A DNA stretch of 64,000 nt from CAVVYW01 sp963752605 (GCA_963752605.1 CAVVYW010000005.1:372001-436000), one strand, 5' to 3'. Shown: positions 35,755 through 44,959, numbered from the stretch's first letter. The notes: a model not told the origin generated them from the sequence alone. Numbers and translations: made by a program.

Positions 35755-36167
35755 GGGCCCTCGTCCAGCGGGTCAGCCAGGCGGCGGTCGACGTCGAGGG
35801 TGACCGCGTCGCCCAGATCGGACCAGGACTGCTCGTCCTCCTCGGCGTGAAGCGCGACGACACCGAGGTCGATGCCGACAAGCTCGCGGACAAGGTCCGC
35901 GCCCTCCGGATCTTCGACGACGCCGAGGGACGGATGAACGAGCCGCTCGGCGACCGGCAGGTCCTCTGCGTCAGCCAGTTCACCCTCTACGGCGACACCC
36001 GCAAGGGCAACCGGCCCTCCTACATGGAGTCGGCGCCGGGCGAGGTGGCCGAGCCCCTGTACGAGCGCTTCTGCGATCGCCTCGACGCCAAGCGGGGCGT
36101 CTTCGGGGCGTGCATGGGCGTCGCGCTGGTCAACGACGGGCCGGTGACCCTCTTGATCGAGAGCTGA
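35751..36167 (+). CDS. dtd: D-aminoacyl-tRNA deacylase
   Basis: DTD removes D-amino acids and glycine wrongly attached to tRNA. The 138-residue product begins with RALVQRVSQAAV (TTG start overlapping the TPR gene stop as TTGA) and carries the catalytic SQFTLYGD and the cross-subunit Gly-cisPro region NDGPVTLLI at the C-terminus. Both motifs are complete. The promoter of the next operon begins within the last codons. Confidence 0.95.
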   Translation: MRALVQRVSQAAVDVEGDRVAQIGPGLLVLLGVKRDDTEVDADKLADKVRALRIFDDAEGRMNEPLGDRQVLCVSQFTLYGDTRKGNRPSYMESAPGEVAEPLYERFCDRLDAKRGVFGACMGVALVNDGPVTLLIES

Positions 36168-36182
36168 GCTCAGGGCTATACT
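36153..36182 (+). promoter_or_regulatory. Promoter of the rimP-nusA-infB operon
   Basis: TTGATC (36153-36158) and TATACT (36177-36182) are separated by 18 bases, the clearest two-part sigma-70-type promoter in the window. It lies over the dtd stop codon. Transcription would start near 36189, leaving a leader of about 105 nt. Confidence 0.7.
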
Positions 36183-36230
36183 CGGCTGCGAAGGAACCTT
36201 TTTTCGCACCGGATATTCCCGTTGTCGAAA

Positions 36231-36255
36231 GGTGGGCGAGCGCCCGCCTTTTTTT
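36231..36255 (+). terminator. Intrinsic terminator (attenuator) in the rimP leader
   Basis: GGTGGGC (36231-36237), loop GAGC, and GCCCGCC (36242-36248) form a 7-bp stem followed by seven T. It lies between the promoter and rimP, so it must be read through for expression. A second potential hairpin GCGAAGG...TTTCGC (36188-36207) lies upstream and could be part of a switch. NusA autoregulation is a natural guess. Confidence 0.85.
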
Positions 36256-36292
36256 GGGCGATGATCCGGTCGAGGAGCGGAGAGGAACCAGA

Positions 36293-36775
36293 ATGAGCGA
36301 CGCGGAACTGCAGCAGCTACAGCAGACGATCGAGTCCCGGCTCCGTGCTTCGGAGCCGGAGGTCGAGCTGCTCGCGCTCGAGCGCCCGGCCTCCGAGCGC
36401 CTTCGCCTGGTGATCGACCGCTCCGACGGGGTGGTGGACATCGCCCTCTGCGAGAGGGTCACCGGGCTGCTGCGCGACCTGCTCGTCGACTGGTCGCTGG
36501 AGGTCACCTCTCCGGGGCCGGAGCGGCCGCTCACCAAGCCGGAGCACTTCCGGCGCTTCGTCGGGAGCCGCGTCCGGGTCAAGACCCGGGAGGACATCGC
36601 CGGGCACAGGAGCTTCACCGGGCGCCTCACCGACGCCGGCGAGGATTCGGTGAGCGTCGACTCGGGTGACGGTCCCGTGTCGATCCCGTTGGCGGCCGTG
36701 CGCCGCTCGAATCTGCTTGATGCCGGGGGCAAAGACGCCCCAACCCAAAGCGTGAACGGAGAGGTGAGGTCATGA
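36293..36775 (+). CDS. rimP: Ribosome maturation factor RimP
   Basis: RimP assists maturation of the 30S subunit. The 160-residue product has ERLRLVIDRSDGVVDIALCE in the N-terminal domain and the family mark LEVTSPGPERPL, followed by the SH3-like C-terminal domain (GSRVRVKTRE and later FTGRLTDAGEDS). The ATG at 36293 is preceded by AGAGGAACC. It overlaps nusA by 4 bases. Confidence 0.94.
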   Translation: MSDAELQQLQQTIESRLRASEPEVELLALERPASERLRLVIDRSDGVVDIALCERVTGLLRDLLVDWSLEVTSPGPERPLTKPEHFRRFVGSRVRVKTREDIAGHRSFTGRLTDAGEDSVSVDSGDGPVSIPLAAVRRSNLLDAGGKDAPTQSVNGEVRS

Positions 36776-38580
36776 CGCAGGAGATCGTCGATGCCGTCAA
36801 GGCTCTCGAGCAGGAGAAGGGGATCGATGCCGACACCCTCATGGACGCCCTCTCTGACGCGCTGCTCTCCGCCTACAAGAAGACCCCCGGCGCGGCCAAG
36901 TACGCCAAGGTCGAGCTCGACCACTCGACCGCCGACTTCCGCGTCTTCGAGCTGATCGTTCCCGAGGACCTCGAGCAGAAGCTGCTGGACGAGCAGTTCG
37001 AGGACCAGATCCAGGCCGCCGAGGCGGCTGAAGCGGCCGGTGAGGAGATCCCCGAGATCGAGATCACCAAGTCGACCGTCGACCCGGAGACCGGCGAGCG
37101 CAGAGAGCCCGAGGAGCCCGAGATCGAGCCCGAGCGGCTCGAGCCCTACCTCGAGCAGATCGAGAGCCGTGACGTAACCCCAGACGACTTCGGCCGGATC
37201 GCCGCCCAGACGGCCAAGCAGGTGATCCTTCAGCGGATCCGCGAGGCCGAGCGGCACATGATGTACGAGGACTACAAGGACCGCGTCGGCGAGCTCGTCA
37301 CCGGGATCATCCAGCAGTCCGACAACCGCTACACGCTCGTTCAGCTGCGCGAGCGGGTCGAGGCACTGCTCCCGCGTTCCGAGCAGGTCTACAACGAGCG
37401 CTACGACCACGGCATGCGGGTCAAGGCGGTGATCACCGACGTCTCGGCCGACACCAAGGGCCCGAGCATCGTCGTCTCCCGGCGGAACTCCGAGCTGATC
37501 AAGAAGCTCTTCGAGCTCGAGGTCCCCGAGATCGCCGACAAGCTGGTCGAGATCACCGGCGTCGCCCGGGAGCCGGGCTGGCGCTCCAAGATTGCTGTGA
37601 TCTCCCACGCCGACGGCGTCGATCCGGTGGGCGCCTGCGTCGGCCCTCGCGGCTCGCGGGTCCGCATGGTCGTCTCCGAGCTGCGCGGCGAGAAGATCGA
37701 CATCATTCCCTACAACGACGAGCCCGCGCGCTTCGTCGCCAAGGCACTGTCCCCGGCCCGCGTCCGCGAGGTCCTCGTGGACGACGAGACCAAGGAGGCG
37801 ACCGTCATCGTCCCCGACGATCAGCTCTCGCTGGCGATTGGCCGTGACGGCCAGAACGCCCGTCTCGCGGCGCGCCTCACCGGCTGGAAGGTCGACATCA
37901 AGTCGGAGACCGAGTTCGCCTCCGAGGAGGAGGACATCGAGTACGAAGGCGAGGAGGCCGCTGACGGCCGCTGCCTCGCCGTGCTGACCACGGGACGGCG
38001 CTGCCCGAACGCCTCGCTCGAGGGCAGCCACTACTGCGGGATCCCGCAGCATCAGGCGCTGGCCCACTTCCGCACCAACCACGTGGCGGTGCTGAGCGAC
38101 GTGAGCGAGGAGGAGGTCACCCAGCTCGCCAGCGCGGACGCCGGCGGCGACTCCGTCAAGGCCATCGTCGAGCGCGCCGAGAGCGGGTTCGACGAGGCCG
38201 CCGTGGAGGCCGAGCAGGCCGAGGAGGCTGCCGAGCCCGTCGCCGAGGTTGAGGAGGCCGAAGAGGCTGAGGAGGAGGCCGAAGGCGAGGGCGAGGGCGA
38301 TGAGGAGGCCGAGCCCGCAGCCGAGGTTGAGGAGGCCGAGGCGGACGAGGACGAAGCCGAGGGCGACCAGGACGAAGCGGAGGGCGACGAGGAGCCGGAG
38401 GAGGAATCCGGCGAGCCCGCCGCGGAGGCTGAGGGGACTGAGGAAACCGAGGAAGAGGCAGAGGGGCCCGCCGCGGAGGAGCCATCAAAGGACGGAGAGC
38501 CCGGGCTGGTATCCGAGAAGGAGGGCATCGTTGACGAGGACGAGGCTGCCGTGAAGGCGGCCGAGGAGAAGGGCGAGTAA
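36772..38580 (+). CDS. nusA: Transcription termination/antitermination factor NusA with Cys/His motif and acidic tail
   Basis: NusA binds RNA polymerase and modulates pausing and termination. The 602-residue product has the N-terminal domain with an acidic insert of about 45 residues (about 76-130), an S1 domain, and tandem KH domains (VGACVGPRGSRVRMVV and LSLAIGRDGQNARLAARL). Beyond the usual end, residues 398-431 carry C-x9-C-x9-C plus a following His (GRCLAVLTTGRRC and HYCGIPQHQALA), like a small zinc knuckle. A helical region then leads into about 140 residues of almost only Glu, Ala, Asp and Gly. Typical actinobacterial NusA ends near residue 350, so this tail is unusual. The YlxR gene often found after nusA is absent. 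Confidence 0.95.
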   Translation: MTQEIVDAVKALEQEKGIDADTLMDALSDALLSAYKKTPGAAKYAKVELDHSTADFRVFELIVPEDLEQKLLDEQFEDQIQAAEAAEAAGEEIPEIEITKSTVDPETGERREPEEPEIEPERLEPYLEQIESRDVTPDDFGRIAAQTAKQVILQRIREAERHMMYEDYKDRVGELVTGIIQQSDNRYTLVQLRERVEALLPRSEQVYNERYDHGMRVKAVITDVSADTKGPSIVVSRRNSELIKKLFELEVPEIADKLVEITGVAREPGWRSKIAVISHADGVDPVGACVGPRGSRVRMVVSELRGEKIDIIPYNDEPARFVAKALSPARVREVLVDDETKEATVIVPDDQLSLAIGRDGQNARLAARLTGWKVDIKSETEFASEEEDIEYEGEEAADGRCLAVLTTGRRCPNASLEGSHYCGIPQHQALAHFRTNHVAVLSDVSEEEVTQLASADAGGDSVKAIVERAESGFDEAAVEAEQAEEAAEPVAEVEEAEEAEEEAEGEGEGDEEAEPAAEVEEAEADEDEAEGDQDEAEGDEEPEEESGEPAAEAEGTEETEEEAEGPAAEEPSKDGEPGLVSEKEGIVDEDEAAVKAAEEKGE

Positions 38581-38590
38581 CCGGGACGGA

Positions 38591-40802
38591 ATGGCGAAGA
38601 AGCGCGTTCACGAGATAGCCAAGGCGAAGGGCCTGACGAGCAAGGAGCTCCTGGCCGCCCTTAAGGCCGCCGGGATCGAGGCCAAGGCCGCCCAGTCGAG
38701 CGTCGAGGAGTCCGATGCGCTCGCCGCCCTGAAGAAGGCCGGCGATGGCGGCTCTGCGACCGCAACCAAGACCAAGAAAGCCCCGGCGAAGACAGCGACA
38801 GCAAAGAAGGCGCCGGCGAAGAATGCCGCGGCCAAGGCCGCTGACGGTGCGGCTCCCGCCGGCAAAAAGGGGCCGACGAAGAAGCGCCGCCGCGTGGTGA
38901 TCGACTCCCAGGCGGCCCGCCGCGAGCACATCTCGAAGACCCAGCCGCCGCCGCGGCCCCCGCGCCGGCGTGGAGGCCGGCGCCGCCGGCCGATGCTGGA
39001 GGAGCCCGAGGACAAGGAGCTGAAGCAGCCCGAGGAGGCGCCGGCCATCAAGGTCAACTCGGGCGCGACCGTGCGCGAGGTGGCCGAGAGCCTCGGCCTC
39101 TCCGCAGCCGAGGTGATCAAGGCCCTGATGACGGGCGGCGAGATGGCGACGCTGACCCAGACCCTCACCGACGAGTCCATCCGCGCCATCGCCAAGCAGT
39201 TCGAACGGAAGATCGAGATCGTCACCGCGGCGGAAGAGGAGGTCGAGCTGCCCGCCGAGGAGGACCAGGCGGGAGACCTCGAGCCGCGCCCGCCGGTCGT
39301 GACGGTGATGGGCCATGTCGATCACGGGAAGACCTCCCTACTGGATGCGATCCGCCAGACCGAGGTCGCGGCCGGTGAGGCCGGCGGGATCACCCAGCAC
39401 ATAGGCGCGTACCAGGTCCATCACGACGGCAAGACGATCACCTTCCTCGACACCCCGGGCCATCAGGCGTTCACCGCGATGAGGGCCCGCGGGGCCAAGG
39501 TCACCGACATCGCTGTTCTCGTGGTCGCAGCGGATGACGGCGTGATGCCGCAGACCGTCGAGGCGATCGACCACGCCCGCGCCGCCAACGTGCCCGTGCT
39601 GGTGGCCGTCAACAAGATCGACAGGGAGGGGGCGGACCCGAACCGCGTCCGTGGCGACCTGGCCGAACGCGGCCTCAATCCCGAGGATTGGGGCGGGGAT
39701 ACCGTCTACGCCGACGTCTCCGCGAAGACGAAGGAGGGCCTCGACAACCTGCTCGAGATGATCGTGCTGGTCACGGATCTCGAGGAGCTCGGGGCCAACC
39801 CGGACGCCGCGGCGTCGGGCACGGTGATCGAATCAGAGCTCGATCCCGGACGCGGACCCGTGACCGGCGTCCTCGTCCAGCGAGGCACGCTGAAGGTCGG
39901 CGACGCCGTCGTGGCGGGCGCCCAGTGGGGCAAGGTCCGGGCGATGCTCGATCACCGGGGCGAGCGGGTCGAGACCGCGACTCCGGGAATGCCGGTCGAG
40001 GTGCTGGGCTTCGACGGGGTCTGCGAGGCCGGGGAGCACGTCCAGGTCGTCGAGAACGAGCGCCAGGCCCGCCAGCTGGCGCAGGAGCGGGAGACGAGGC
40101 TGAAGAGCGAGCAGCTCGCGAGGCGCCAGGCGCGCAAGGTGACCCTGGAGGAGGTCTTCGCCAAGGCGCAGGAGGGCGAGCTCAAGGAGCTCAACATCGT
40201 GCTCAAGGCCGATGTCGCCGGCTCGCTGGAGGCGCTCGAGGACGAGATCGCCAAGCTGCCGCAGGAGCAGGTGCCGGTCAACGTGATCCACGCGCAGACC
40301 GGGGGAATCAACGAGTCCGACGTGATGCTGGCCGTCGCCTCCGACGCGGTGATCATCGGCTTCAACGTCCGCCCGCTCGCCGAGGCCCGCCGTGCCGCGG
40401 AGACCGAGGGAATCGATATCCGGACCTACACGGTCATCTACAAGGTGACCGAGGAGCTCCGCGCCGCGATGGAGGGACATGCTGGAGCCCGAGGAGGTCG
40501 AGGAGTCGCTCGGCCAGGCCGAGGTCCTGGAGACGTTCAAGGCGTCGCGCGTCGGCATGATCGCGGGCTGCCGAGTCACGGACGGCAAGGTGACCCGCAC
40601 CGCCGGCGTCCGCCTGATCCGCGACGGCACCATCGTCTGGACCGGACGGATCGGCTCGCTGCGCCGCTTCAAGGACGACGTCCAGGAGGTCGAGGAGGGC
40701 CTCGAGTGCGGCATCGTGCTCGAGGGCTTCGCCGACATCAAGGTCGGCGACCAGCTCGAGTTCTTCGAGACCAAGCAGATCGAGAAGACGCTCGAGGAGT
40801 AG
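38591..40802 (+). CDS. infB: Translation initiation factor IF-2, apparent +1 frameshift near 40470-40480
   Basis: IF-2 is the GTPase that places fMet-tRNA on the ribosome. The N-terminus has an IF2_N helix (KRVHEIAKAKGLTSKELLAA), an Ala/Lys-rich linker and an Arg/Pro-rich patch, then a second IF2_N. The GTPase motifs are MGHVDHGKTSLLD (residue 240), DTPGHQAF and NKID. Domains II and III follow. At EELRAAMEG the frame breaks; after one extra base MLEPEEVEESLGQAE resumes the match to the stop at 40800. Corrected length is about 737 residues. IF-2 is essential, so an assembly error is likely. The linker region is shorter than in many actinobacteria. Confidence 0.93.
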
Positions 40803-40915
40803 GCAGCCCGTCCGAGGGCTCGCAGGTACCTGGGTTTACATCGCCGATTAGCGGGCAGGGTGGGGAAGTAGCCCCAGTCAGGGGAACGCAAGGGACTTGT
40901 AAGCGCCTGGGGTCG

Positions 40916-40935
40916 GCACCGCGGAGCGGTGCTTT
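40916..40935 (+). terminator. Stem-loop with short T-tract between infB and the collagen-like gene
   Basis: GCACCGC (40916-40922) and GCGGTGC (40926-40932) form a perfect 7-bp hairpin with GGA loop, followed by TTT. A second hairpin, TGGGG (40861-40865) with CCCCA (40872-40876), is upstream. The 160-base gap therefore looks structured; it may be the infB terminator plus the leader of the next gene. Confidence 0.55.
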
Positions 40936-40962
40936 CTGCAAGCGACTCGGGAGGTATTCGAG

Positions 40963-41466
40963 ATGAAGCGACGCTACGCACTGACCGGCCTTGCGCTGGT
41001 CGCCGCGATGGCACTGGTTGCGACGGCGATCGGCGGACCGAGGCTCGGCAGCTCAGACCAGAGTGGTGCCACCAAGGCCGCGAAGAAGCGTGGCCCTCGC
41101 GGGCCCGCTGGGCCTGCCGGCCCTGCCGGCACTGCCGGCTCGCAGGGCCCTCAGGGCCCGGCAGGTGTCGCTGGAGCGAACGGGTTCGGCACCATGCAAT
41201 ACATCGCCACGGATCATCCGGTGAATCTCGGCGACGGAGCGAACAGCAACGTGGAGGACTCCGCCCCGTGTCCAGTGGGCCTACGTCCCACCGGCGGTGG
41301 GGTCGAGACGAGCCCCGCCACCGTCCGGGTCAACACCACCCGACCCGCCGGTGGGCCGCCACCGACCAAGTGGGAGGCGGCGATCAACGTCGTCTCAGGC
41401 GGTCCAGTGACGAACATCAGAGTCTGGGTGATCTGCGCCAACGCGGTGAACGTCAGCGGTCCGTAG
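40963..41466 (+). CDS. Secreted collagen-like protein with C-terminal Cys/Gly-Gly domain
   Basis: The 167-residue product has a signal peptide (LTGLALVAAMALVATAIGG), a linker, ten consecutive Gly-X-Y triplets (from about residue 46, rich in GPA) and a C-terminal domain of about 85 residues. That domain has PCPVGLRPTGGGVETS and ends VWVICAN, matching the repeat unit of the secreted protein at 11431-12306. Collagen-like triplets can form a trimeric stalk, so the C-terminal domain could be displayed as a trimer. A ribosome binding site GGGAGGT precedes ATG 40963. It interrupts the usual infB-ylxP-rbfA order. Confidence 0.8.
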   Translation: MKRRYALTGLALVAAMALVATAIGGPRLGSSDQSGATKAAKKRGPRGPAGPAGPAGTAGSQGPQGPAGVAGANGFGTMQYIATDHPVNLGDGANSNVEDSAPCPVGLRPTGGGVETSPATVRVNTTRPAGGPPPTKWEAAINVVSGGPVTNIRVWVICANAVNVSGP

Positions 41467-41497
41467 CAAGGCGCGGAGTAAGCAGCGATGACAAGCA

Positions 41498-41534
41498 GGG
41501 AGCGGCCCCGGTCAACTCGGCTGGGGTCGCTCCC
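41498..41534 (+). terminator. Strong stem-loop after the collagen-like gene
   Basis: GGGAGCGGCCCC (41498-41509) pairs over 12 positions (one G-T pair) with GGGGTCGCTCCC (41523-41534). It is followed by GGATTTCTC, a weak T-tract. It probably terminates the collagen-like transcript and lies 40 bases before the ylxP start. Confidence 0.7.
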
Positions 41535-41574
41535 GGATTTCTCGTCGCTCCCGCCGGGCTGCCAGAATGAGCGG

Positions 41575-41899
41575 GTGAGCGCCTTCGTCAGCCTGGTGGA
41601 GGTCCGACTTCACTTCGGCGAGAGCCAGGACCTAAAGGGGAAGCGCAAGCTGGTCAAGTCGCTCAAGGAGCAGCTCCGCCAGCGGTTCGGCGCCTCGGTG
41701 GCGGAGATCGACGGGCACGACACCTGGCAGCGGACGACTCTGCTCTGCGCCCTGGTCGGCGATGGTGAGCGTGGGCGACCGCGCCGACGGGATGGAGCGC
41801 TTCATCGAGAGCCGCTGCCCGGACGGCTGCTCATTCGAGCGCGATGTGCTCAGTCTTGCAGGACCTCCGCGGCTAGCTACGGGGCCTGGTCGGATCTGA
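41575..41899 (+). CDS. YlxP-like DUF503 protein, apparent +1 frameshift near 41761-41767
   Basis: DUF503/YlxP proteins are small, usually coded between infB and rbfA. From GTG 41575 the product reads VSAFVSLVEVRLHFGESQDL, then KGKRKLVKSLKEQLRQRFG and SVAEIDGHDTWQRTTLL, the family signature. After CALVGDG the frame is lost; removing one G restores SVGDRADGMERFIESRCPDG to a TGA at 41897, matching the usual last helix. The corrected length is about 107 residues. A CAGAAT hexamer lies 6 nt before the start. The family role is thought to be linked to ribosome maturation, without firm evidence. Confidence 0.8.
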
Positions 41900-41910
41900 A
41901 CTGGCTCTGA

Positions 41911-42270
41911 ATGGGGCCTGTTATGGTCGCCCGCGAGATGCCGTCCGCCCGTATGCGGCGCGTCAACGAGGCGATTCGCGAGGTCCTTGGGGACGCAATA
42001 GCGACGGAGCTGAAGGACCCTCGCATCGGATTCGTGACCGTGACCGAAGTAGACACCTCTCCCGACCTGCGCGCAGCGCGCGTCTACGTCAGCGTGCTCG
42101 GCGACGAGGCCGAGCGCGATCGGACGCTCGACGGGCTGCGCTCCTCGCATGGCTTCCTACAGGGGAAGATCGCCGGCGCGATGCGACTCAAGCGAACGCC
42201 GACCCTGACCTTCCACTATGACGAGAGCGTGGACCGCGGCGACCGCATCTCTCGTCTGCTCGACCAGTGA
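41911..42270 (+). CDS. rbfA: Ribosome-binding factor A
   Basis: RbfA assists late 30S maturation and 16S rRNA processing at low temperature. The 119-residue product has the KH-like fold: RMRRVNEAIREVLGDAIATE, DPRIGFVTVTEVDTSPDLR, and AARVYVSVLG, ending with LTFHYDESVDRGDRISRLL. The start could be ATG 41911 or ATG 41923 (four residues shorter); neither has a good ribosome binding site. It overlaps the likely nrnA start by 4 bases. Confidence 0.95.
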   Translation: MGPVMVAREMPSARMRRVNEAIREVLGDAIATELKDPRIGFVTVTEVDTSPDLRAARVYVSVLGDEAERDRTLDGLRSSHGFLQGKIAGAMRLKRTPTLTFHYDESVDRGDRISRLLDQ

Positions 42271-43266
42271 GCTCGGTCTACTCAGCTGCTGGGCAACGAT
42301 CTCGACCAGGTCGCGGATGAGATCCGCGAGGGCGACCGCTTCCTCCTCACCACCCACGAGAACCCGGACGGCGACGCCCTCGGCTCCCTGCTCGCCCTGC
42401 ACAAGATGCTCCTCGCGCTGGGCAAGGACTCGGTGATGTTCCTGGCGGCGAAGGAGTTCCCGCTGCCGGTCGAGTACCGCTTCCTCCAGCTCGAGGAGGT
42501 CTTCCACGAGCCCCCGGCCGACATCGCCAGCCGGGTCGTCGTCTTCCTGGACTGCGGGAACATCGATCGGATGCCCGTGGACTTTCTCCAGAACCACAGC
42601 AGCACGGTGCTCAACATCGACCACCATCACGACAACACCCGGTTCGGGACCACGAACCTGGTGGACGTGGCGGCGTCCTGCACCGCCGAGATCCTCTACG
42701 ACCTCGCCGGGCGGCTCGGCGTGGACCTCACCCTGGAGATGGCCAACGCGCTCTATGTCGGGCTCGTCACCGATACCGGCAAGTTCATGTACGAGAACAC
42801 CGATGCGCGCGCCCACCGGATGGCCGCGGGGCTGATCGACGTCGGCGTGAACGTCAACGACATCTACCGCCGTCTCTACGAGCACGTTCCGGTCGAGAAG
42901 CTCCAGCTCGTCGCGCGGGCGCTCGAGAAGATCGAGGTGCGAGACGACGGCAAGCTTGCGACGACCTACATCTCCGTCGACGACTACGCCGCCACCGGCT
43001 CGGGGGAGGCGCTGACGGAGGGGGTCATCGACTACCTCCGCGCCATCGACGGCACCGCGCTGGTTGCCGTGGTCCGGGACCAGCCTGAGAAGGGCCGGGC
43101 CGCGCGCAAGGTGAGCCTTCGCGGAGCGGACAGCCGCGTGGACGTCTCCGCGATCGCCCGCAAGCACGGGGGAGGGGGGCACCGCCGGGCGGCCGGCTTC
43201 GGGACGGACCTCGGCTATGAAGAGGTGGTGGAGTTCCTGAGCGAGGAGCTCCGCGCCCAGCTTTAG
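42267..43266 (+). CDS. nrnA: Bifunctional oligoribonuclease/PAP phosphatase NrnA, apparent +1 frameshift near 42270-42290
   Basis: NrnA-type DHH phosphoesterases degrade short RNA (nanoRNA) and dephosphorylate pAp. The motifs are THENPDGDALGS, VVVFLDCGN, NIDHHHDN, LVTDTGKF and GGGGHRRAAG, so the full DHH/DHHA1 protein is present. The frame containing these motifs is open back to the rbfA stop but has no start codon before ATG 42406, which would remove the essential first motif. A GTG at 42267 (GTGA overlap with rbfA) leads in another frame to VSSVYS and joins LLGNDLDQVADEI if one base is removed. I therefore place the start there. Confidence 0.85.
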
Positions 43267-44039
43267 TGGCGGGCGCCCTGCTCGTCGACAAGCCGGCGGG
43301 GGTCACCTCTCACGACGTGGTCGCGCGGATCCGCAGGGAGCGCGGTGGGAAGGTGGGACACGCCGGCACTCTCGACCCGTTCGCCACGGGGCTGCTGCTG
43401 GTCCTGCTGGGTCGGGCGACGCGGCTCCAGCGCTACCTGCTCCCACTCGCGAAGAAATACCGTGCCACCGCAAGGCTGGGGTGGCGCTCGACCACCGGCG
43501 ACCCCGACGGCGAGCTCACCGAGACGGGCCGCATCCCCGACCGCCTCGAGCTTCCCACCGGCGAGATCAAGCAGCGCGTGCCGATGACCTCGGCGGTCAA
43601 GGTCGAGGGCGAGCGCCTCTACAAGCGGGCACATCGCGGCGAGGAGATCGAGACTCCGACCCGCACGGTCACCGTCCACCGCGCCGATCTGATCGAGAGC
43701 GACTCGGAGCGGGCGACCTTCGAGATCGAGTGCTCGTCCGGCACCTACGTCCGCACGCTGATCGAGACGCTGGAGGACGCCTACTGCGAGTCGCTCCGGC
43801 GAATAGCGATCGGCCCGTTCGAGGTCGCGGACGGAGAGGAACGCGAGATCAGCGTCGAGGATCTCATGGCCTTCTTGCCCGAGCGAGTGCTCGACAAGGA
43901 AGAGGCGGAGGCCGTGGGGCACGGACGGCCTGTCGCGGGTGACGTGAACGGACACGTTCGGCTGACTCACGACGACAGGCTGATCGCAATCGCGCGCGCC
44001 GATGGTGAGAATCTGCGGCCCGAGGTGGTCCTGACTTGA
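43266..44039 (+). CDS. truB: tRNA pseudouridine(55) synthase TruB
   Basis: TruB makes pseudouridine 55 in the T-loop of tRNAs. The 257-residue product has the KPAGVTSHDVVARIRR opening, the catalytic aspartate in GHAGTLDPFATGLLLVLLG, the KKYRA motif, and the RLYKRAHRGEEIE stretch. A C-terminal domain with DGRPV-type end (GHGRPVAGDVNG) follows. GTG 43266 shares a base with the nrnA stop. It overlaps ribF by 4 bases. Confidence 0.96.
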   Translation: MAGALLVDKPAGVTSHDVVARIRRERGGKVGHAGTLDPFATGLLLVLLGRATRLQRYLLPLAKKYRATARLGWRSTTGDPDGELTETGRIPDRLELPTGEIKQRVPMTSAVKVEGERLYKRAHRGEEIETPTRTVTVHRADLIESDSERATFEIECSSGTYVRTLIETLEDAYCESLRRIAIGPFEVADGEEREISVEDLMAFLPERVLDKEEAEAVGHGRPVAGDVNGHVRLTHDDRLIAIARADGENLRPEVVLT

Positions 44040-44932
44040 CGATCAAGGTGACCAAGCTGCCCGACGCCGAGCCGCGCGAGCGGCACGTCGCGATCGGGGT
44101 GTTCGACGGGGTCCACCTCGGCCACCAGGCCGTGATCGACGACGCCGACACAGTGCTGACCTTCGATCCCCACCCGCTCGAGGTGATCCATCCCGAGGCG
44201 GCGCCGAAGCTGATCATGCCGTTCGAGGTGAAGCGCGACGTGATCGACGGACTTGGCGTAGACGAGCTGGTGGTGGTCCCGTTCGACAAGGAGTTCTCGA
44301 AGATCTCCGCCGAGGACTTCATCGATCAGGTCCTGGTCGAGCGGCTGGGGGCGAAGACCGTCTCGGTCGGCGAGAACTTCCGCTTCGGCGCCAAGGCCAA
44401 GGGCGATCCGGAGATGCTCGCCTCGCGGAGTGAGTTCGAGACCCGCGTGGTGCCCCTGGTGGAGGTGGACGGCGAGACGGTCTCGTCGTCCCGCGTCCGT
44501 GCGCTGGTCGCCGCCGGTGACGTGGAGCAGGCGATGCACTGCCTCGGCGCCCCGTTCATGGTCGAGGGGCCGGTTGTGGAGGGGGACCGCCGGGGGCGGG
44601 AGCTCGGCTTCCCCACCGCGAACCTCGTCCCCGACGACCGGCGCGTCGTGCCCGGCCACGGCGTCTACGCCGCATTCGCCAACGGCAACCCGGCGGCGGT
44701 CAACGTCGGGGTCCGGCCCACCTTCGAGACTGGCCGCGGCCTGCTGATCGAGGCGTACCTGATCGATTTCGAGGGAGACCTCTATGGCCAGAACCTGCGG
44801 GTCGCCTTCGTCAAGCGGCTTCGAGGCGAGCGCCGCTTCCCCGGCACCGAGGAGCTGATCGCCGCGATGCACAAGGACGTCCAGGACGCCCGGGAGATCC
44901 TGGCCGAGTACGAGGACCGGGCGGCAACCTGA
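44036..44932 (+). CDS. ribF: Bifunctional riboflavin kinase/FAD synthetase RibF
   Basis: RibF phosphorylates riboflavin to FMN and adenylylates FMN to FAD. The 298-residue product has the adenylyltransferase motif GVFDGVHLGHQAVI with FDPHPLEV and the SSSRVRALVAAGDVEQA site, then the kinase domain with GRELGFPTANL and GVYAAFANG. The middle helical part is a little short. TTG 44036 overlaps the truB stop. Placement truB-ribF-rpsO is normal for bacteria. Confidence 0.95.
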   Translation: MTIKVTKLPDAEPRERHVAIGVFDGVHLGHQAVIDDADTVLTFDPHPLEVIHPEAAPKLIMPFEVKRDVIDGLGVDELVVVPFDKEFSKISAEDFIDQVLVERLGAKTVSVGENFRFGAKAKGDPEMLASRSEFETRVVPLVEVDGETVSSSRVRALVAAGDVEQAMHCLGAPFMVEGPVVEGDRRGRELGFPTANLVPDDRRVVPGHGVYAAFANGNPAAVNVGVRPTFETGRGLLIEAYLIDFEGDLYGQNLRVAFVKRLRGERRFPGTEELIAAMHKDVQDAREILAEYEDRAAT

Positions 44933-44959
44933 GCGCCTGCCGCTACTCTTCGGCCCTAG

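Noticed and set aside
36772..38580. The NusA acidic tail as a separate gene or frameshift product
   Set aside because: The frame is continuous from the KH domains to the TAA, codon use is like that of the neighbours, and the tail is in the same frame throughout.
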